Under the pieces are notes generated by a model. It was not told the DNA's origin. It worked only from the letters and a program-made list of their open reading frames with translations, and searched no databases. From an uncultured Roseobacter sp. (GTDB lineage Bacteria; Pseudomonadota; Alphaproteobacteria; Rhodobacterales; Rhodobacteraceae), in the NCBI RefSeq assembly GCF_947495275.1, contig NZ_CANLYL010000001.1, positions 372,001-436,000 on the forward strand: a DNA stretch of 64,000 nt, written 5' to 3'. Each line of letters starts with the position of its first letter. Position 1 is the stretch's first letter. Made by a program: the position numbers and the translations under genes. This document shows positions 1 through 8,481 of the stretch, one piece after another.

Positions 1-1081
1 CCCGTCGACCCCGACGATCATCAAAGATCGCCTCCTTGATCTGAACCTCGATCAATTTGCGCTTTTCCTCGACCACGACGATCAGATCGAGCCCCTCGGC
101 CCAGTCGTGAAAGCCTTCCATATCGAGCGGGAACGTCTGCCCGATCTTATATGTCGTCAGCCCCAGGCGCTCGGCCTCTGCCGCGTCGATGTTGAGCAGG
201 CTCAGAGCATGCTCCAGATCAAGCCAGTTTTTTCCCGCCGCCACGAACCCGATCTTTGCCCCAGCCTTGCCCCAGACACGTTTGTCCATTTTGTTGGCGC
301 GGCTGAAGGCTTCGGCAGCAAAACGTTTATGATCGATCATCCGCGCTTCCTGATCGTGCGGCGTATCGATCAGACGAATGTTCAGCCCGCCTTCGGGCAT
401 CTGGAAGTCCGGAACAACAAAATTCAGGCGTGATGGGTCGGCATCCACGACCGACGTGGCCTCGACCGTGTCTTTCATTGTTTTCAGCCCGACCCAAAGG
501 CCGGAAAACCGGCTCAGCGCAAACCCGTAAAGGCCATAATCCAGTATTTCCTGAACACCCGCCGGGCTGACAACCGGCATATAGGCATCCACCATCGCCC
601 ATTCGGACTGATGCAGGACCGTCGAGCTTTCGCCTGTATGGTCATCGCCCATGGCCATCAGAACGCCGCCATTTTTTGCGCTGCCCGCCATATTGGCATG
701 GCGCATGACATCGCCCGACCGGTCAACACCGGGCCCCTTGCCATACCAAAGGCCAAAGACCCCGTCGAACTTGCCTTCTCCGCGCAATTCCGCCTGCTGG
801 CTGCCCCACAACGCCGTTGCCGCCAGATCTTCATTCAGGCCGGTTTGAAAGGTAATATCATGCTCTATCAGCGGCTTAAGGGCCCGTTGCATCTGCATGT
901 CGACGGCACCAAGCGGTGACCCGCGATAGCCGGTGACCAGACCAGCCGTGTTGAGCCCCACTTCGATGTCGCGCATCTTTTGCATCATCATCAAACGGAC
1001 AAGCGCCTGCGTGCCATTTAGCAGCACGGTGCTTTTGCTCAGGTCGTAGCGGTCATTCAGCGAAATTTTCTGAGTGCTCAT
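1..1081 (-). CDS. Indolepyruvate ferredoxin oxidoreductase, N-terminal part (runs off left edge)
   Basis: The first 360 codons are present and the gene continues beyond base 1. The enzyme oxidatively decarboxylates aryl pyruvates such as indolepyruvate to aryl-acetyl-CoA, using thiamine diphosphate, iron-sulfur clusters and ferredoxin. Recognisable blocks are GLVTGYRGSPLGAVD near residue 46, typical of the pyrimidine-binding TPP domain of IorA, then a GDDHTGESST block and KLIEVQIKEAIFDDR near the visible end. In roseobacters this is usually one long fused IorA/IorB polypeptide, which cannot be checked here. The start ATG lies 174 bp from the divergent LysR gene, so shared regulation is likely but inferred. 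Confidence 0.9.
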   Translation of the reverse strand, partial: MSTQKISLNDRYDLSKSTVLLNGTQALVRLMMMQKMRDIEVGLNTAGLVTGYRGSPLGAVDMQMQRALKPLIEHDITFQTGLNEDLAATALWGSQQAELRGEGKFDGVFGLWYGKGPGVDRSGDVMRHANMAGSAKNGGVLMAMGDDHTGESSTVLHQSEWAMVDAYMPVVSPAGVQEILDYGLYGFALSRFSGLWVGLKTMKDTVEATSVVDADPSRLNFVVPDFQMPEGGLNIRLIDTPHDQEARMIDHKRFAAEAFSRANKMDKRVWGKAGAKIGFVAAGKNWLDLEHALSLLNIDAAEAERLGLTTYKIGQTFPLDMEGFHDWAEGLDLIVVVEEKRKLIEVQIKEAIFDDRRGRR

Positions 1082-1132
1082 CGATCGCCTCCCCAGCGCT
1101 CGGTCAGTGTTGCACAGATTTGAGACAATAAT

Positions 1133-1151
1133 AGGTCATAAACGCTGACCT
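1133..1151. promoter_or_regulatory. Perfect inverted repeat AGGTCA-N7-TGACCT in the divergent promoter region
   Basis: Two perfect 6-bp arms, AGGTCA (1133-1138) and TGACCT (1146-1151), are separated by 7 bp. The site lies between the indolepyruvate oxidoreductase gene (start 1081, minus) and the LysR gene (start 1256, plus). The placement suits a regulator-binding site; LysR proteins bind imperfect dyads in such divergent regions. Binding by the adjacent LysR protein is inference. Confidence 0.5.
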
Positions 1152-1255
1152 GTATAGGGGTAAATTTGCCTTTCGCCGCGTTTTGCCGAGACGTCCACTG
1201 TATTTCAGCGGAAGATACCGCTAACACGGCATCAACGCTTTGCACGGGTTACGGT

Positions 1256-2161
1256 ATGGATTGGGATAAGCTGAGAATTTTTCACGCGGTCGCTGACGCC
1301 GGGTCTCTGACTCATGCGGGTGACAAGCTGAATTTGTCGCAATCCGCCGTTAGCAGACAGATCAGGGGCCTTGAGGAATCACTGAACGCCACCCTCTTCC
1401 ACCGACATGCCCGCGGCCTGATCCTGACTGAACAGGGTGAGCTTCTGTTTGACGCCACTTCCGCGATGTCAAAGCGACTGGATACAGCGTCTGCGCGCAT
1501 CCGCGACAGCGAAGAGGAGGTCTTTGGAGAGCTGCGGGTGACGACCACAACCGGCTTTGGCACCCTTTGGCTCGCGCCGCGCCTGCCGAAACTCTATGAG
1601 CAATATCCCGATCTTAAGATCGATTTGATGCTTGAGGAGCGGGTGCTTGATTTGCCCATGCGCGAAGCCGATGTGGCCATCCGCATGAAAGAACCCAGTC
1701 AGGCAGACCTGATCCGCAAGAAACTGATGACGATCCGCATGTGCCTTTATGCCACGCCGGATTACCTCAAGGCGAATGACACCCCTGCGGTGATCGAAGA
1801 TATCGAGGATCATCGCCTGATTTGCCAGAACACGGACAGCAACCAGGTTGGTTCGGGGCGTAACCTCGTGCAGCACCTGATGACATATGACATACGCTCG
1901 TTACTGACGGTGAATAACTACTACGGCGTTTTGCAAGGTGTTCTCAACAATCTGGGAATCGGTGTGCTGCCGGATTACGTGACGGAGGATTTCCCTGATC
2001 TCGTTCAGGTTCTGCCTGATCTGGAATCCGCCGATGTGCCTGTTTTTCTGGCATATCCGGAAGAATTGCGTCACTCCCAGCGGGTATCTGCCTTCAAGGA
2101 CTTCGTGCAGGAAGAGATCATCACATACCGCAAACAATTGAGAGAAAAGCAAAAGTTCTGA
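1256..2161 (+). CDS. LysR-family transcriptional regulator
   Basis: This 301-residue protein has the usual LysR length and layout. An N-terminal winged helix-turn-helix (about residues 1-60, with LSQSAVSRQIRGLEESL and LFHRHARGLILTEQGE) is followed by a periplasmic-binding-like effector domain. ATG 1256 (MDWDKLRIF) is preferred over an upstream start at 1166, because the 30 extra residues look like untranslated leader and the family begins near the helix-turn-helix. It is transcribed away from the indolepyruvate oxidoreductase gene, the arrangement typical of a LysR regulator and its target. The effector is unknown. Confidence 0.93.
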   Translation: MDWDKLRIFHAVADAGSLTHAGDKLNLSQSAVSRQIRGLEESLNATLFHRHARGLILTEQGELLFDATSAMSKRLDTASARIRDSEEEVFGELRVTTTTGFGTLWLAPRLPKLYEQYPDLKIDLMLEERVLDLPMREADVAIRMKEPSQADLIRKKLMTIRMCLYATPDYLKANDTPAVIEDIEDHRLICQNTDSNQVGSGRNLVQHLMTYDIRSLLTVNNYYGVLQGVLNNLGIGVLPDYVTEDFPDLVQVLPDLESADVPVFLAYPEELRHSQRVSAFKDFVQEEIITYRKQLREKQKF

Positions 2162-2224
2162 GGTGGGGCTTGAGCTATGCGCTCAATGCATATCGGACAT
2201 GCTACCTCGCGTTGTGATTCAGCC

Positions 2225-2253
2225 TTGATCGTGAGCAGCACGCCACTTATCTG
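2225..2253 (+). promoter_or_regulatory. Possible promoter of the candidate sRNA
   Basis: TTGATC (2225-2230) and TATCTG (2248-2253) are separated by 17 bp, matching the sigma-70 consensus at 4/6 and 3/6 positions. Initiation here would place the RNA start just before the first hairpin. The match is weak and only suggestive. Confidence 0.25.
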
Positions 2254-2259
2254 ATCAAT

Positions 2260-2337
2260 TGAAGGCGCGGGTGCTCTGCACCAGCCTTCATACCTCCCTG
2301 TTGGACTTGGCCGAGCTTCGTGCTCGGCCTTTTTTTT
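2260..2337 (+). ncRNA. Candidate small RNA (two hairpins, CCTCCC linker, intrinsic terminator)
   Basis: The stretch folds into a first hairpin, where TGAAGGC 2260-2266 pairs with GCCTTCA 2284-2290 and, inside it, GGTGC 2270-2274 with GCACC 2278-2282. A short unpaired linker follows, containing CCTCCC (2293-2298), complementary to a Shine-Dalgarno sequence. A strong intrinsic terminator ends it. At about 78 nt, hairpin plus anti-Shine-Dalgarno linker plus terminator resembles known alphaproteobacterial trans-acting sRNAs, but I cannot assign a family. The alternative is that this is simply the structured 3' end of the LysR mRNA, whose stop codon is at 2161. Confidence 0.45.
2309..2337 (+). terminator. 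Rho-independent terminator
   Basis: Perfect 8-bp stem GGCCGAGC (2309-2316) / GCTCGGCC (2322-2329), loop TTCGT, followed by eight T (2330-2337). It ends transcription from the LysR gene and/or the candidate small RNA before purL. Confidence 0.93.
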
Positions 2338-2353
2338 CGACCTCATAGAAGCG

Positions 2354-2381
2354 ACTGACCGTTGTCAGGGTTGAATAGTAT
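2354..2381 (+). promoter_or_regulatory. Possible purL promoter
   Basis: CTGACC (2354-2359) and TAGTAT (2376-2381) are separated by 16 bp, each matching the sigma-70 consensus at 4/6 positions. The pair lies just after the terminator at 2309-2337 and about 110 bp before the purL start. A promoter is expected in this gap, but the match is only moderate. Confidence 0.3.
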
Positions 2382-2490
2382 TTGAAACCGCCCTCAACAA
2401 CAGGCTTTGCCCTTTTCCCCCGATGTCCCTTCCTCTAAAGACGTCGCAATATTTGCGATTGCCAATGACGCGACGGGGGGCCCAAGCGCG

Positions 2491-4650
2491 ATGACTGAAC
2501 CTGCCATCACACCGGAGCTGATTGCCAGCCACGGGCTGAGCCCGGATGAATACGCGCGCATTCTGGAGATTGTCGGGCGCGAGCCCAGCTTTACCGAGCT
2601 TGGCATTTTTTCGGCCATGTGGAACGAGCATTGCTCCTATAAATCCTCGAAGAAATGGCTGCGCACCCTGCCAACAACTGGCCCGCAGGTTATTTGTGGC
2701 CCAGGCGAGAACGCAGGCGTTGTGGATATCGGGGATGGTCAGGCGGTTGTCTTCAAGATGGAGAGCCACAATCACCCCAGCTATATTGAGCCCTATCAGG
2801 GAGCAGCCACCGGAGTGGGCGGCATTTTGCGGGATGTCTTTACCATGGGCGCGCGCCCGATTGCGGCGATGAATTCGCTCAGCTTTGGCGCGCCATCGCA
2901 CCCCAAGACCCGGCAACTGGTCAATGGTGTTGTCGAGGGCATCGGCGGCTATGGCAACTGTTTCGGCGTGCCGACCGTGGGCGGCGAGGTGCGCTTTGAC
3001 CCGGCCTATAACGGTAATTGCCTTGTGAATGCTTTTGCAGCCGGTCTGGCGGATGCGGATAAGATTTTCTATTCCGCAGCCTCCGGGGTTGGCATGCCTG
3101 TTGTCTACCTGGGGGCCAAGACCGGGCGCGACGGTGTGGGCGGGGCCACCATGGCTTCCGCCGAATTCGACGACACCATCGAGGAAAAACGCCCCACCGT
3201 GCAGGTCGGTGACCCCTTCACGGAAAAGCGCCTGATGGAAGCCACGCTGGAGTTGATGAAAACCGGCGCGGTGATCTCCATTCAGGATATGGGGGCCGCC
3301 GGGCTGACCTGCTCCGCTGTGGAAATGGGCGACAAGGGCAACCTCGGCGTACGCCTTGATCTGGAAAACGTCCCTGTCCGTGAAGAGGCGATGACAGCCT
3401 ATGAAATGATGCTTTCGGAAAGCCAGGAACGCATGCTGATGGTCCTGCGGCCCGAGTTGGAATCGCAAGCCAAGGCCGTGTTCGACAAATGGGACCTCGA
3501 TTTCGCAATCGTCGGGGAAACCATTGCCGAAGACCGTTTCCTTATCGTCCATCATGGGGAGATCAAGGCCGACCTGCCGCTCAAGACACTGGCAGGCACG
3601 GCACCGGAATATGACCGCCTCTGGGAGCCGACACCCCCTGCTGTCCCCTTTGACGAGGCGCTCGACATTGATGCCATCGACGGGCTCAAGGCGCTGATCA
3701 CCAGTCCGAACTATGCGTCCAAGTCTTGGGTCTACACTCAATATGACACGATGGTCATGGCCGATACGGTGCGCGTTCCCGGGCTGGGCGCTGGCATCGT
3801 GCGCGTGCATGGCACCGACAAGGCGCTGGCCTTCACCTCCGATGTGACCCCGCGCTATGTCAAAGCAAATCCGGTCGAGGGCGGCAAACAGGCGGTGGCC
3901 GAGGCTTACCGCAATCTGATCGCCGTGGGGGCAACCCCGCTGGCAACCACGGATAACATGAACTTCGGCAATCCCGAAAAGCCGCAGATCATGGGGCAGT
4001 TCGTGGGGGCTATTCAGGGCATTGGCGCGGCGGTAGAGGCGCTGGATATGCCCATCGTCTCCGGCAATGTCTCGCTTTACAATGAAACCGACGGGGCGGC
4101 GATCTTGCCGACGCCGACCATTGGGGCCGTGGGGCTGATCGCGCATACGGATGACATTATCGGCTGTGATGTGCGCGCGGGCCATGTCGCGCTGCTGTTG
4201 GGGGACACCACCGGGCATCTTGGTCAATCCGCCCTGCTGGCCGAAGCCTTTGGCCGCGCGGAAGGTGACGCCCCGCCGGTCGATCTGGACAAGGAAGCCG
4301 CCCATGGTGCGTTCATCCGCGACAACCACCACCTGATCGCCGCCTGCTCTGACCTGTCAGACGGTGGGCTGGCGCTTGCCGCCTTTGAGATGGCTGAAAA
4401 ATCTGGCGTCGGGGTTCATCTGGAAACCGATGACACGGGCGCTCTTTTCGGGGAGGATCAGGGCCGTTATCTGATCGCCTGTTCTGTCGAGCAGGCCGAG
4501 GCGCTGGCAGCAGCGGCCAATGCCGCCAGTGTGACACTGAACCCTGTCGGACAATTTGGCGGTGATGATATCTCCTTTGGCGACAGCACTGCGCCGCTGG
4601 CGACACTCAGCGATCTTTATCGCGGGTCTTTTGCAGCAGCGGTTGCCTGA
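2491..4650 (+). CDS. purL: Phosphoribosylformylglycinamidine synthase subunit PurL
   Basis: This is the large synthetase subunit of FGAM synthase, step 4 of de novo purine synthesis; it works with PurQ and PurS, which are not in the window. The 719 residues match the usual small-type PurL. Typical blocks are WNEHCSYK (44-51), the glycine-rich [23 protein letters not shown] start of the ATP-binding AIRS domain, and a second AIRS repeat in the C-terminal half. An in-frame start at 2407 exists, but ATG 2491 (MTEPAITPE) gives the family length. The gene stands alone, with a terminator upstream and a converging gene 4 bp downstream. Confidence 0.97.
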   Translation: MTEPAITPELIASHGLSPDEYARILEIVGREPSFTELGIFSAMWNEHCSYKSSKKWLRTLPTTGPQVICGPGENAGVVDIGDGQAVVFKMESHNHPSYIEPYQGAATGVGGILRDVFTMGARPIAAMNSLSFGAPSHPKTRQLVNGVVEGIGGYGNCFGVPTVGGEVRFDPAYNGNCLVNAFAAGLADADKIFYSAASGVGMPVVYLGAKTGRDGVGGATMASAEFDDTIEEKRPTVQVGDPFTEKRLMEATLELMKTGAVISIQDMGAAGLTCSAVEMGDKGNLGVRLDLENVPVREEAMTAYEMMLSESQERMLMVLRPELESQAKAVFDKWDLDFAIVGETIAEDRFLIVHHGEIKADLPLKTLAGTAPEYDRLWEPTPPAVPFDEALDIDAIDGLKALITSPNYASKSWVYTQYDTMVMADTVRVPGLGAGIVRVHGTDKALAFTSDVTPRYVKANPVEGGKQAVAEAYRNLIAVGATPLATTDNMNFGNPEKPQIMGQFVGAIQGIGAAVEALDMPIVSGNVSLYNETDGAAILPTPTIGAVGLIAHTDDIIGCDVRAGHVALLLGDTTGHLGQSALLAEAFGRAEGDAPPVDLDKEAAHGAFIRDNHHLIAACSDLSDGGLALAAFEMAEKSGVGVHLETDDTGALFGEDQGRYLIACSVEQAEALAAAANAASVTLNPVGQFGGDDISFGDSTAPLATLSDLYRGSFAAAVA

Positions 4651-4654
4651 GCGG

Positions 4655-5917
4655 TTACGCGCCCAGCATCCGCATCAATCGTTCCTTCTCGCCCCGATCA
4701 TCCGGGCGGGAGAGTGACGTGGCCAGATCATCCAGTGAGGCAATCGAATGGCCCGCGCGAAAGCTGTCCACATGCGGCAACATCGCCGCAATCCCTTGCG
4801 CTTTGGGCGCAAACCCTTCCCACCGCAGCAATGGGTTCAGCCAGATCAAACGGCGCGACGACAAATTCAGCCGCTCCATCTGTTTTGACAACGCTTCAGG
4901 GTCGTCCCGGTCGAGCCCGTCTGTGATCAATAGCACCACCGCCCCCTGCCCCATCACCCGGCGCGACCAGTCGCGATTGAAGCTTTCGAGACATTGGCCA
5001 ATGCGCGTACCGCCTTCCCAATCCTGCGCTTCGGCGCCTGCTGCGGCCAGTGCCGCATCCACATCCCGGTGACGCAGATGGCGGGTAATATTTGTCAGCC
5101 GCGTGCCGAAGGTAAAAGCATGAACCTTGGCCCACCCCGCGCCCTTGGCATTCGCGACCGCATGCAGGAAGTGCAACACCACGCGGCTGTACTGGCTCAT
5201 CGACCCGGAAATATCGCAGAGCACGACAAGATTTGGCCAGCGTGGGCGCGGCGCCTTTAGCGCGATCTTGTGCATCTCACCCCCCTGCCGCATGGCCGCG
5301 CGCAGCGTTCTGGCCGCATCCACCCGCGTGCCGGTCAGGCTGGACATGGCCCGCCGCGAGCGGATGGGCGGCACCGGCAGGTTCAGCCGCGCCAGCATGC
5401 GTTTGGCCTCGGCCATCTCCGACGTGCTCATCTGTTCAAAATCCAGCGAGCGCAGCCGTTCCTGTGACGACATGGTCAGGCTGGCGTCAATCTCGACCTC
5501 CGTGGTGTCGTCGGTTTCTGCATCGTTTTCGTCGAACTCGGGGGCCTCTGCCCCATCCAGCAGCGCTTCGGCGGCGCGTTTTTCAGCGGATTTCGCCTTG
5601 CGATCCTCCTGCACACCGCGCACGGCAGGGATCATCATCGACATCATATGTTCCAGATACCGCGGATCCCGCCAGTAAAGCCTAAAGACCTGCGCAAAGA
5701 CCAGACGGTGCTCCGGCCGGTTCACAAAGCACGCGTGCAACGTCCAGTAAAAATCCCGCTTGTCCGTGAACCCCGCCGCCTGCACCGCACGCACCGCATC
5801 AAGCACCCGCCCGGGCCCGATGGGCAGGCCAGCCCGCCGCAGTGCGCGGGCGAAATGGGTGATATTGCCCGCCAGCTTCGGATCATCCGGCAGATCGAGG
5901 GGCGTGTATTCAGGCAT
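4655..5917 (-). CDS. CoxE-like VWA-domain protein
   Basis: This 420-residue protein has a CoxE-like N-terminal region, an acidic Glu/Asp-rich middle (about 125-145) and a C-terminal von Willebrand A domain with a metal-ion site DISGSMS (235-241). CoxE-family proteins partner a MoxR-type AAA ATPase in metalloenzyme maturation or insertion, best known in carbon monoxide dehydrogenase clusters. The MoxR gene lies 27 bp upstream in the same direction, so the two form an operon. No molybdenum hydroxylase or CO dehydrogenase gene is in the window, so the client protein is unknown. It converges on purL. Confidence 0.88.
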   Translation of the reverse strand: MPEYTPLDLPDDPKLAGNITHFARALRRAGLPIGPGRVLDAVRAVQAAGFTDKRDFYWTLHACFVNRPEHRLVFAQVFRLYWRDPRYLEHMMSMMIPAVRGVQEDRKAKSAEKRAAEALLDGAEAPEFDENDAETDDTTEVEIDASLTMSSQERLRSLDFEQMSTSEMAEAKRMLARLNLPVPPIRSRRAMSSLTGTRVDAARTLRAAMRQGGEMHKIALKAPRPRWPNLVVLCDISGSMSQYSRVVLHFLHAVANAKGAGWAKVHAFTFGTRLTNITRHLRHRDVDAALAAAGAEAQDWEGGTRIGQCLESFNRDWSRRVMGQGAVVLLITDGLDRDDPEALSKQMERLNLSSRRLIWLNPLLRWEGFAPKAQGIAAMLPHVDSFRAGHSIASLDDLATSLSRPDDRGEKERLMRMLGA

Positions 5918-5944
5918 GCGTCACAAAGGGTGCCGTGGCGCGCA

Positions 5945-6853
5945 TCAGGCGGGCTCCAGCGAGGATTTGACCTGATCAAGAATGCGTTTGGCCTCCGAGC
6001 CCTGAAGCTTCTGGATGTCATCCTGATACTTGAGGATCGCGCCCAAGGTATCGGCTATCACTTCCGGGCTGAGGTTGATGACATCCAGCGCAAGCAGGCA
6101 TTTCGCCCAGTCGATGGTTTCGGCGACACCGGGTTTTTTGAACAAATCCTCCGTGCGCAAATGCTGGACAAAAGCCACGACCTCGCGGCTGAGCGCTTCG
6201 GCGGCCTCTGGCGCGCGGGCGTGCAGGATGCTCATTTCCCGCTCGAAATCGGGGTAATCGACCCAGTGATAAAGACAGCGCCGCTTGAGCGCATCATGCA
6301 CCTCACGGGTCCGGTTGGAGGTGACGATCACGATGGGCGGCTGGGGTGCCTTGATGGTGCCCAGTTCCGGAATGGTGACCTGAAAATCGCTCAGAGCCTC
6401 CAGCAAAAACGCCTCAAAGGGCTCATCGGTGCGGTCCAGTTCGTCAATCAGCAGGACAGGGGCGCCATTCTCATCCGGTCGCATGGCCTCCAGCAGGGGC
6501 CGTTCGATCAGGAACTCATCGCTGAAAAGTTCCGCCTGAAGGGCTGTTCTGTCGCTGCCACCGGCCGCTTCAGCCGTGCGGATGGCCACCATCTGTGCGG
6601 GGAAATTCCATTCGTAGACAGCGCTTGCCGCATCCAGACCCTCATAGCACTGCAACCGGATCAACCGGCGGTTCAACCCGGTGGCCAAAGCCTTGGCAAT
6701 CTCGGTTTTGCCCACGCCGGCTTCCCCCTCCAGAAACAGCGGACGCCCGAGTTGCAAGGCCAGAAACACAACTGTTCCCAGAGAACGATCACAGACATAT
6801 CCCTGTTCTGACAGCATTTTCTGAACGGTGTCGATCGAGCTGGGATGTGTCAT
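5945..6853 (-). CDS. MoxR-family AAA+ ATPase
   Basis: This 302-residue AAA+ protein has a Walker A motif GEAGVGKT (43-50) and a Walker B motif VLLIDELD (133-140). The length and the ELDRTDEPFEAFLLEAL block are typical of the MoxR/CoxD branch. These ATPases remodel or load cofactors into client proteins together with a VWA partner, here the CoxE-like gene directly downstream. ATG 6853 opens with MTHPSSIDTV; there is no competing in-frame start in the family-conserved part. Confidence 0.9.
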   Translation of the reverse strand: MTHPSSIDTVQKMLSEQGYVCDRSLGTVVFLALQLGRPLFLEGEAGVGKTEIAKALATGLNRRLIRLQCYEGLDAASAVYEWNFPAQMVAIRTAEAAGGSDRTALQAELFSDEFLIERPLLEAMRPDENGAPVLLIDELDRTDEPFEAFLLEALSDFQVTIPELGTIKAPQPPIVIVTSNRTREVHDALKRRCLYHWVDYPDFEREMSILHARAPEAAEALSREVVAFVQHLRTEDLFKKPGVAETIDWAKCLLALDVINLSPEVIADTLGAILKYQDDIQKLQGSEAKRILDQVKSSLEPA

Positions 6854-7326
6854 GTAGTCTCCTGTGTTGCGCAGTAACCTGCACTCCTAACCACAGCCGT
6901 CAAGCACTGATCGCCTTCTGGCGCCTGCCATCCGTTGGATTGACGCGATTCGGTGGACCTGTCATGTTTGCCCCACAAGAATGGAAACCCGGGCGATGAA
7001 CCCGGCGTCGAGCAAAAAAACAGGCGGCAAGGGCACATGGCAGAGACCGACGACGGCACTACCGGGACGTTCTGAGATGTTTGTTGTCCTGACCCAGGTT
7101 GCTCAAAACGATTGGCCATGTCAGCTGGCAGTCTGCGCATCCAACAAACAGCTGCACGATAGGCGATTGGAGACACCCGACTGTCCGCCCGATCTGACCC
7201 TGTCTTCAAATGCTGCTTTACGCGGGCACACAAAGGAGGCCGTCCGTTGCTCGGGACAATCCCCGAATCGCTTGCCTTTCAGCCAGATGCCAGACATCCG
7301 CAACACAACGAGCCCATGGTAAAGAC
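6854..7326. other. Intergenic region without recognisable gene
   Basis: About 470 bp separate the divergent MoxR gene and the glycosyltransferase. I found no tRNA, IS remnant or protein with recognisable similarity. A minus-strand open frame (6850-7233) has no domain and an unconvincing composition. The region must hold promoters for both neighbours. It contains a GC-rich dyad CCGGG-N7-CCCGG (6989-7005) followed by an A-run, which is not a terminator on the plus strand. Confidence 0.6.
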
Positions 7327-8376
7327 TTGAAAATCCTCGCAGTCCTGACTGTACGCAACGAAGGAGCGTTCTTGCTGGAATGGCTGGCGCATCATCGCGC
7401 GGCGGGTATCACCGATTTCATTGTCTGTTCCAATGATTGCACAGATGGCACAGACCGTATGCTCGACCGTTTAGAGGCCCTTGGCTGGCTGACGCATCTG
7501 CGCAACGCGGGGCCTTATGGCAAAAAGGGCGTTCAATTCACAGCCCTGCGGATGGTCGACGATCACTCGAAACTGCGCGAAGCAGACTGGATTTTGCCGA
7601 TCGACATTGATGAGTTCGTCAATGTGCATGTGGGAAACCACAAATTGCCCGACCTCATCGATACGCTCAGCGAGGCCAGCGCCATCACGCTGACCTGGCG
7701 GCTGTTTGGTAATGGTGGTGTGGTCCGTTACGACGACCAACCTGTCACGCAGACCTTCACCCGATGCGCGCCTGAGATTATTAACTGGCCCTGGCGGGCG
7801 GCCATGTTCAAAACCCTTTTTCGCAATGATGGCACCTACGCCAAACTCGGGGTTCACCGGCCCAGAGCACCCGACCGCGCCAAATTAGCCAGGGCCCGCT
7901 GGTTCGATGGCAATGGGCGCGAGTTGGACGATGCATTCAAGACCAAAAGGGTGTTCTCAAATTTTGGCCAGCCCAATCATCGCCTGGTCCAATTGAACCA
8001 CTACCCTCTTGGGTCGATGGAAAGCTATGTTCTGAAATCTGACCGCGGGCGCGTCAATCATTCCGATGACCCGATGGGGTTGGATTATTGGGTGGAGCGC
8101 AATTTCAATTCCGATCAGGACAGCAGCATCGACGCACTGAGCGATCACAGCGCCCCCCTGCTCGCTGACCTCAAACAGGATTCGACGTTGTCTGAACTGC
8201 ACGCTGCTGCTGTCTCATGGCGCAAGGACCGGTTCGACGCCCTCATGCGGTCCGAGCCCTCCCGGGCGCTTTTCGGGCGTCTCCTGATGACAGCGCCATC
8301 AAAGGCTTTGACTGGGCACTCGGCGCGCTTTCTGCTCAATTATGCCCTCAAAGATATCCAAAACGGAGACAATTAG
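7327..8376 (+). CDS. Glycosyltransferase, family 2-like
   Basis: The protein opens with LAVLTVRNEGAFLLEWLAHH and carries a metal/nucleotide-sugar motif DIDEF (93-97), as in the Glyco_tranf_2_4 family of bacterial GT-A fold transferases. I chose TTG 7327 (349 residues) because the conserved fold begins there. The nearest ATG (7315) is out of frame, and a longer start at 7210 adds 39 residues without family resemblance. The start is therefore uncertain by codon. Donor and acceptor cannot be told. A paralogue with the related motif DVDEF lies at 40385. Confidence 0.85.
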   Translation: MKILAVLTVRNEGAFLLEWLAHHRAAGITDFIVCSNDCTDGTDRMLDRLEALGWLTHLRNAGPYGKKGVQFTALRMVDDHSKLREADWILPIDIDEFVNVHVGNHKLPDLIDTLSEASAITLTWRLFGNGGVVRYDDQPVTQTFTRCAPEIINWPWRAAMFKTLFRNDGTYAKLGVHRPRAPDRAKLARARWFDGNGRELDDAFKTKRVFSNFGQPNHRLVQLNHYPLGSMESYVLKSDRGRVNHSDDPMGLDYWVERNFNSDQDSSIDALSDHSAPLLADLKQDSTLSELHAAAVSWRKDRFDALMRSEPSRALFGRLLMTAPSKALTGHSARFLLNYALKDIQNGDN

Positions 8377-8481
8377 CGAAAATTCGGCGCTCTGTTTCCG
8401 CAATTTTGCCTCAAATCGCGCTTAGTTTACACTGGAAGCACCGCCGCCTATCACAAACAGGCAGATTTGAGGGCCGCCACC

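Noticed and set aside
2365-4332. Minus-strand open frame of 655 codons opposite purL
   Set aside because: It lies wholly inside purL and mirrors its codon pattern; long antisense frames are common in GC-rich genes. The His/Arg/Gly-rich translation has no domain.
6989-7005. GC-rich dyad CCGGG-N7-CCCGG considered as terminator
   Set aside because: Followed by A rather than T on the plus strand, and the T-run lies on the wrong side for the minus strand.
6850-7233. Minus-strand 127-codon frame in the gap before the glycosyltransferase
   Set aside because: No motif, no ribosome site, Ser/Cys/Arg-rich translation; overlaps the MoxR start.
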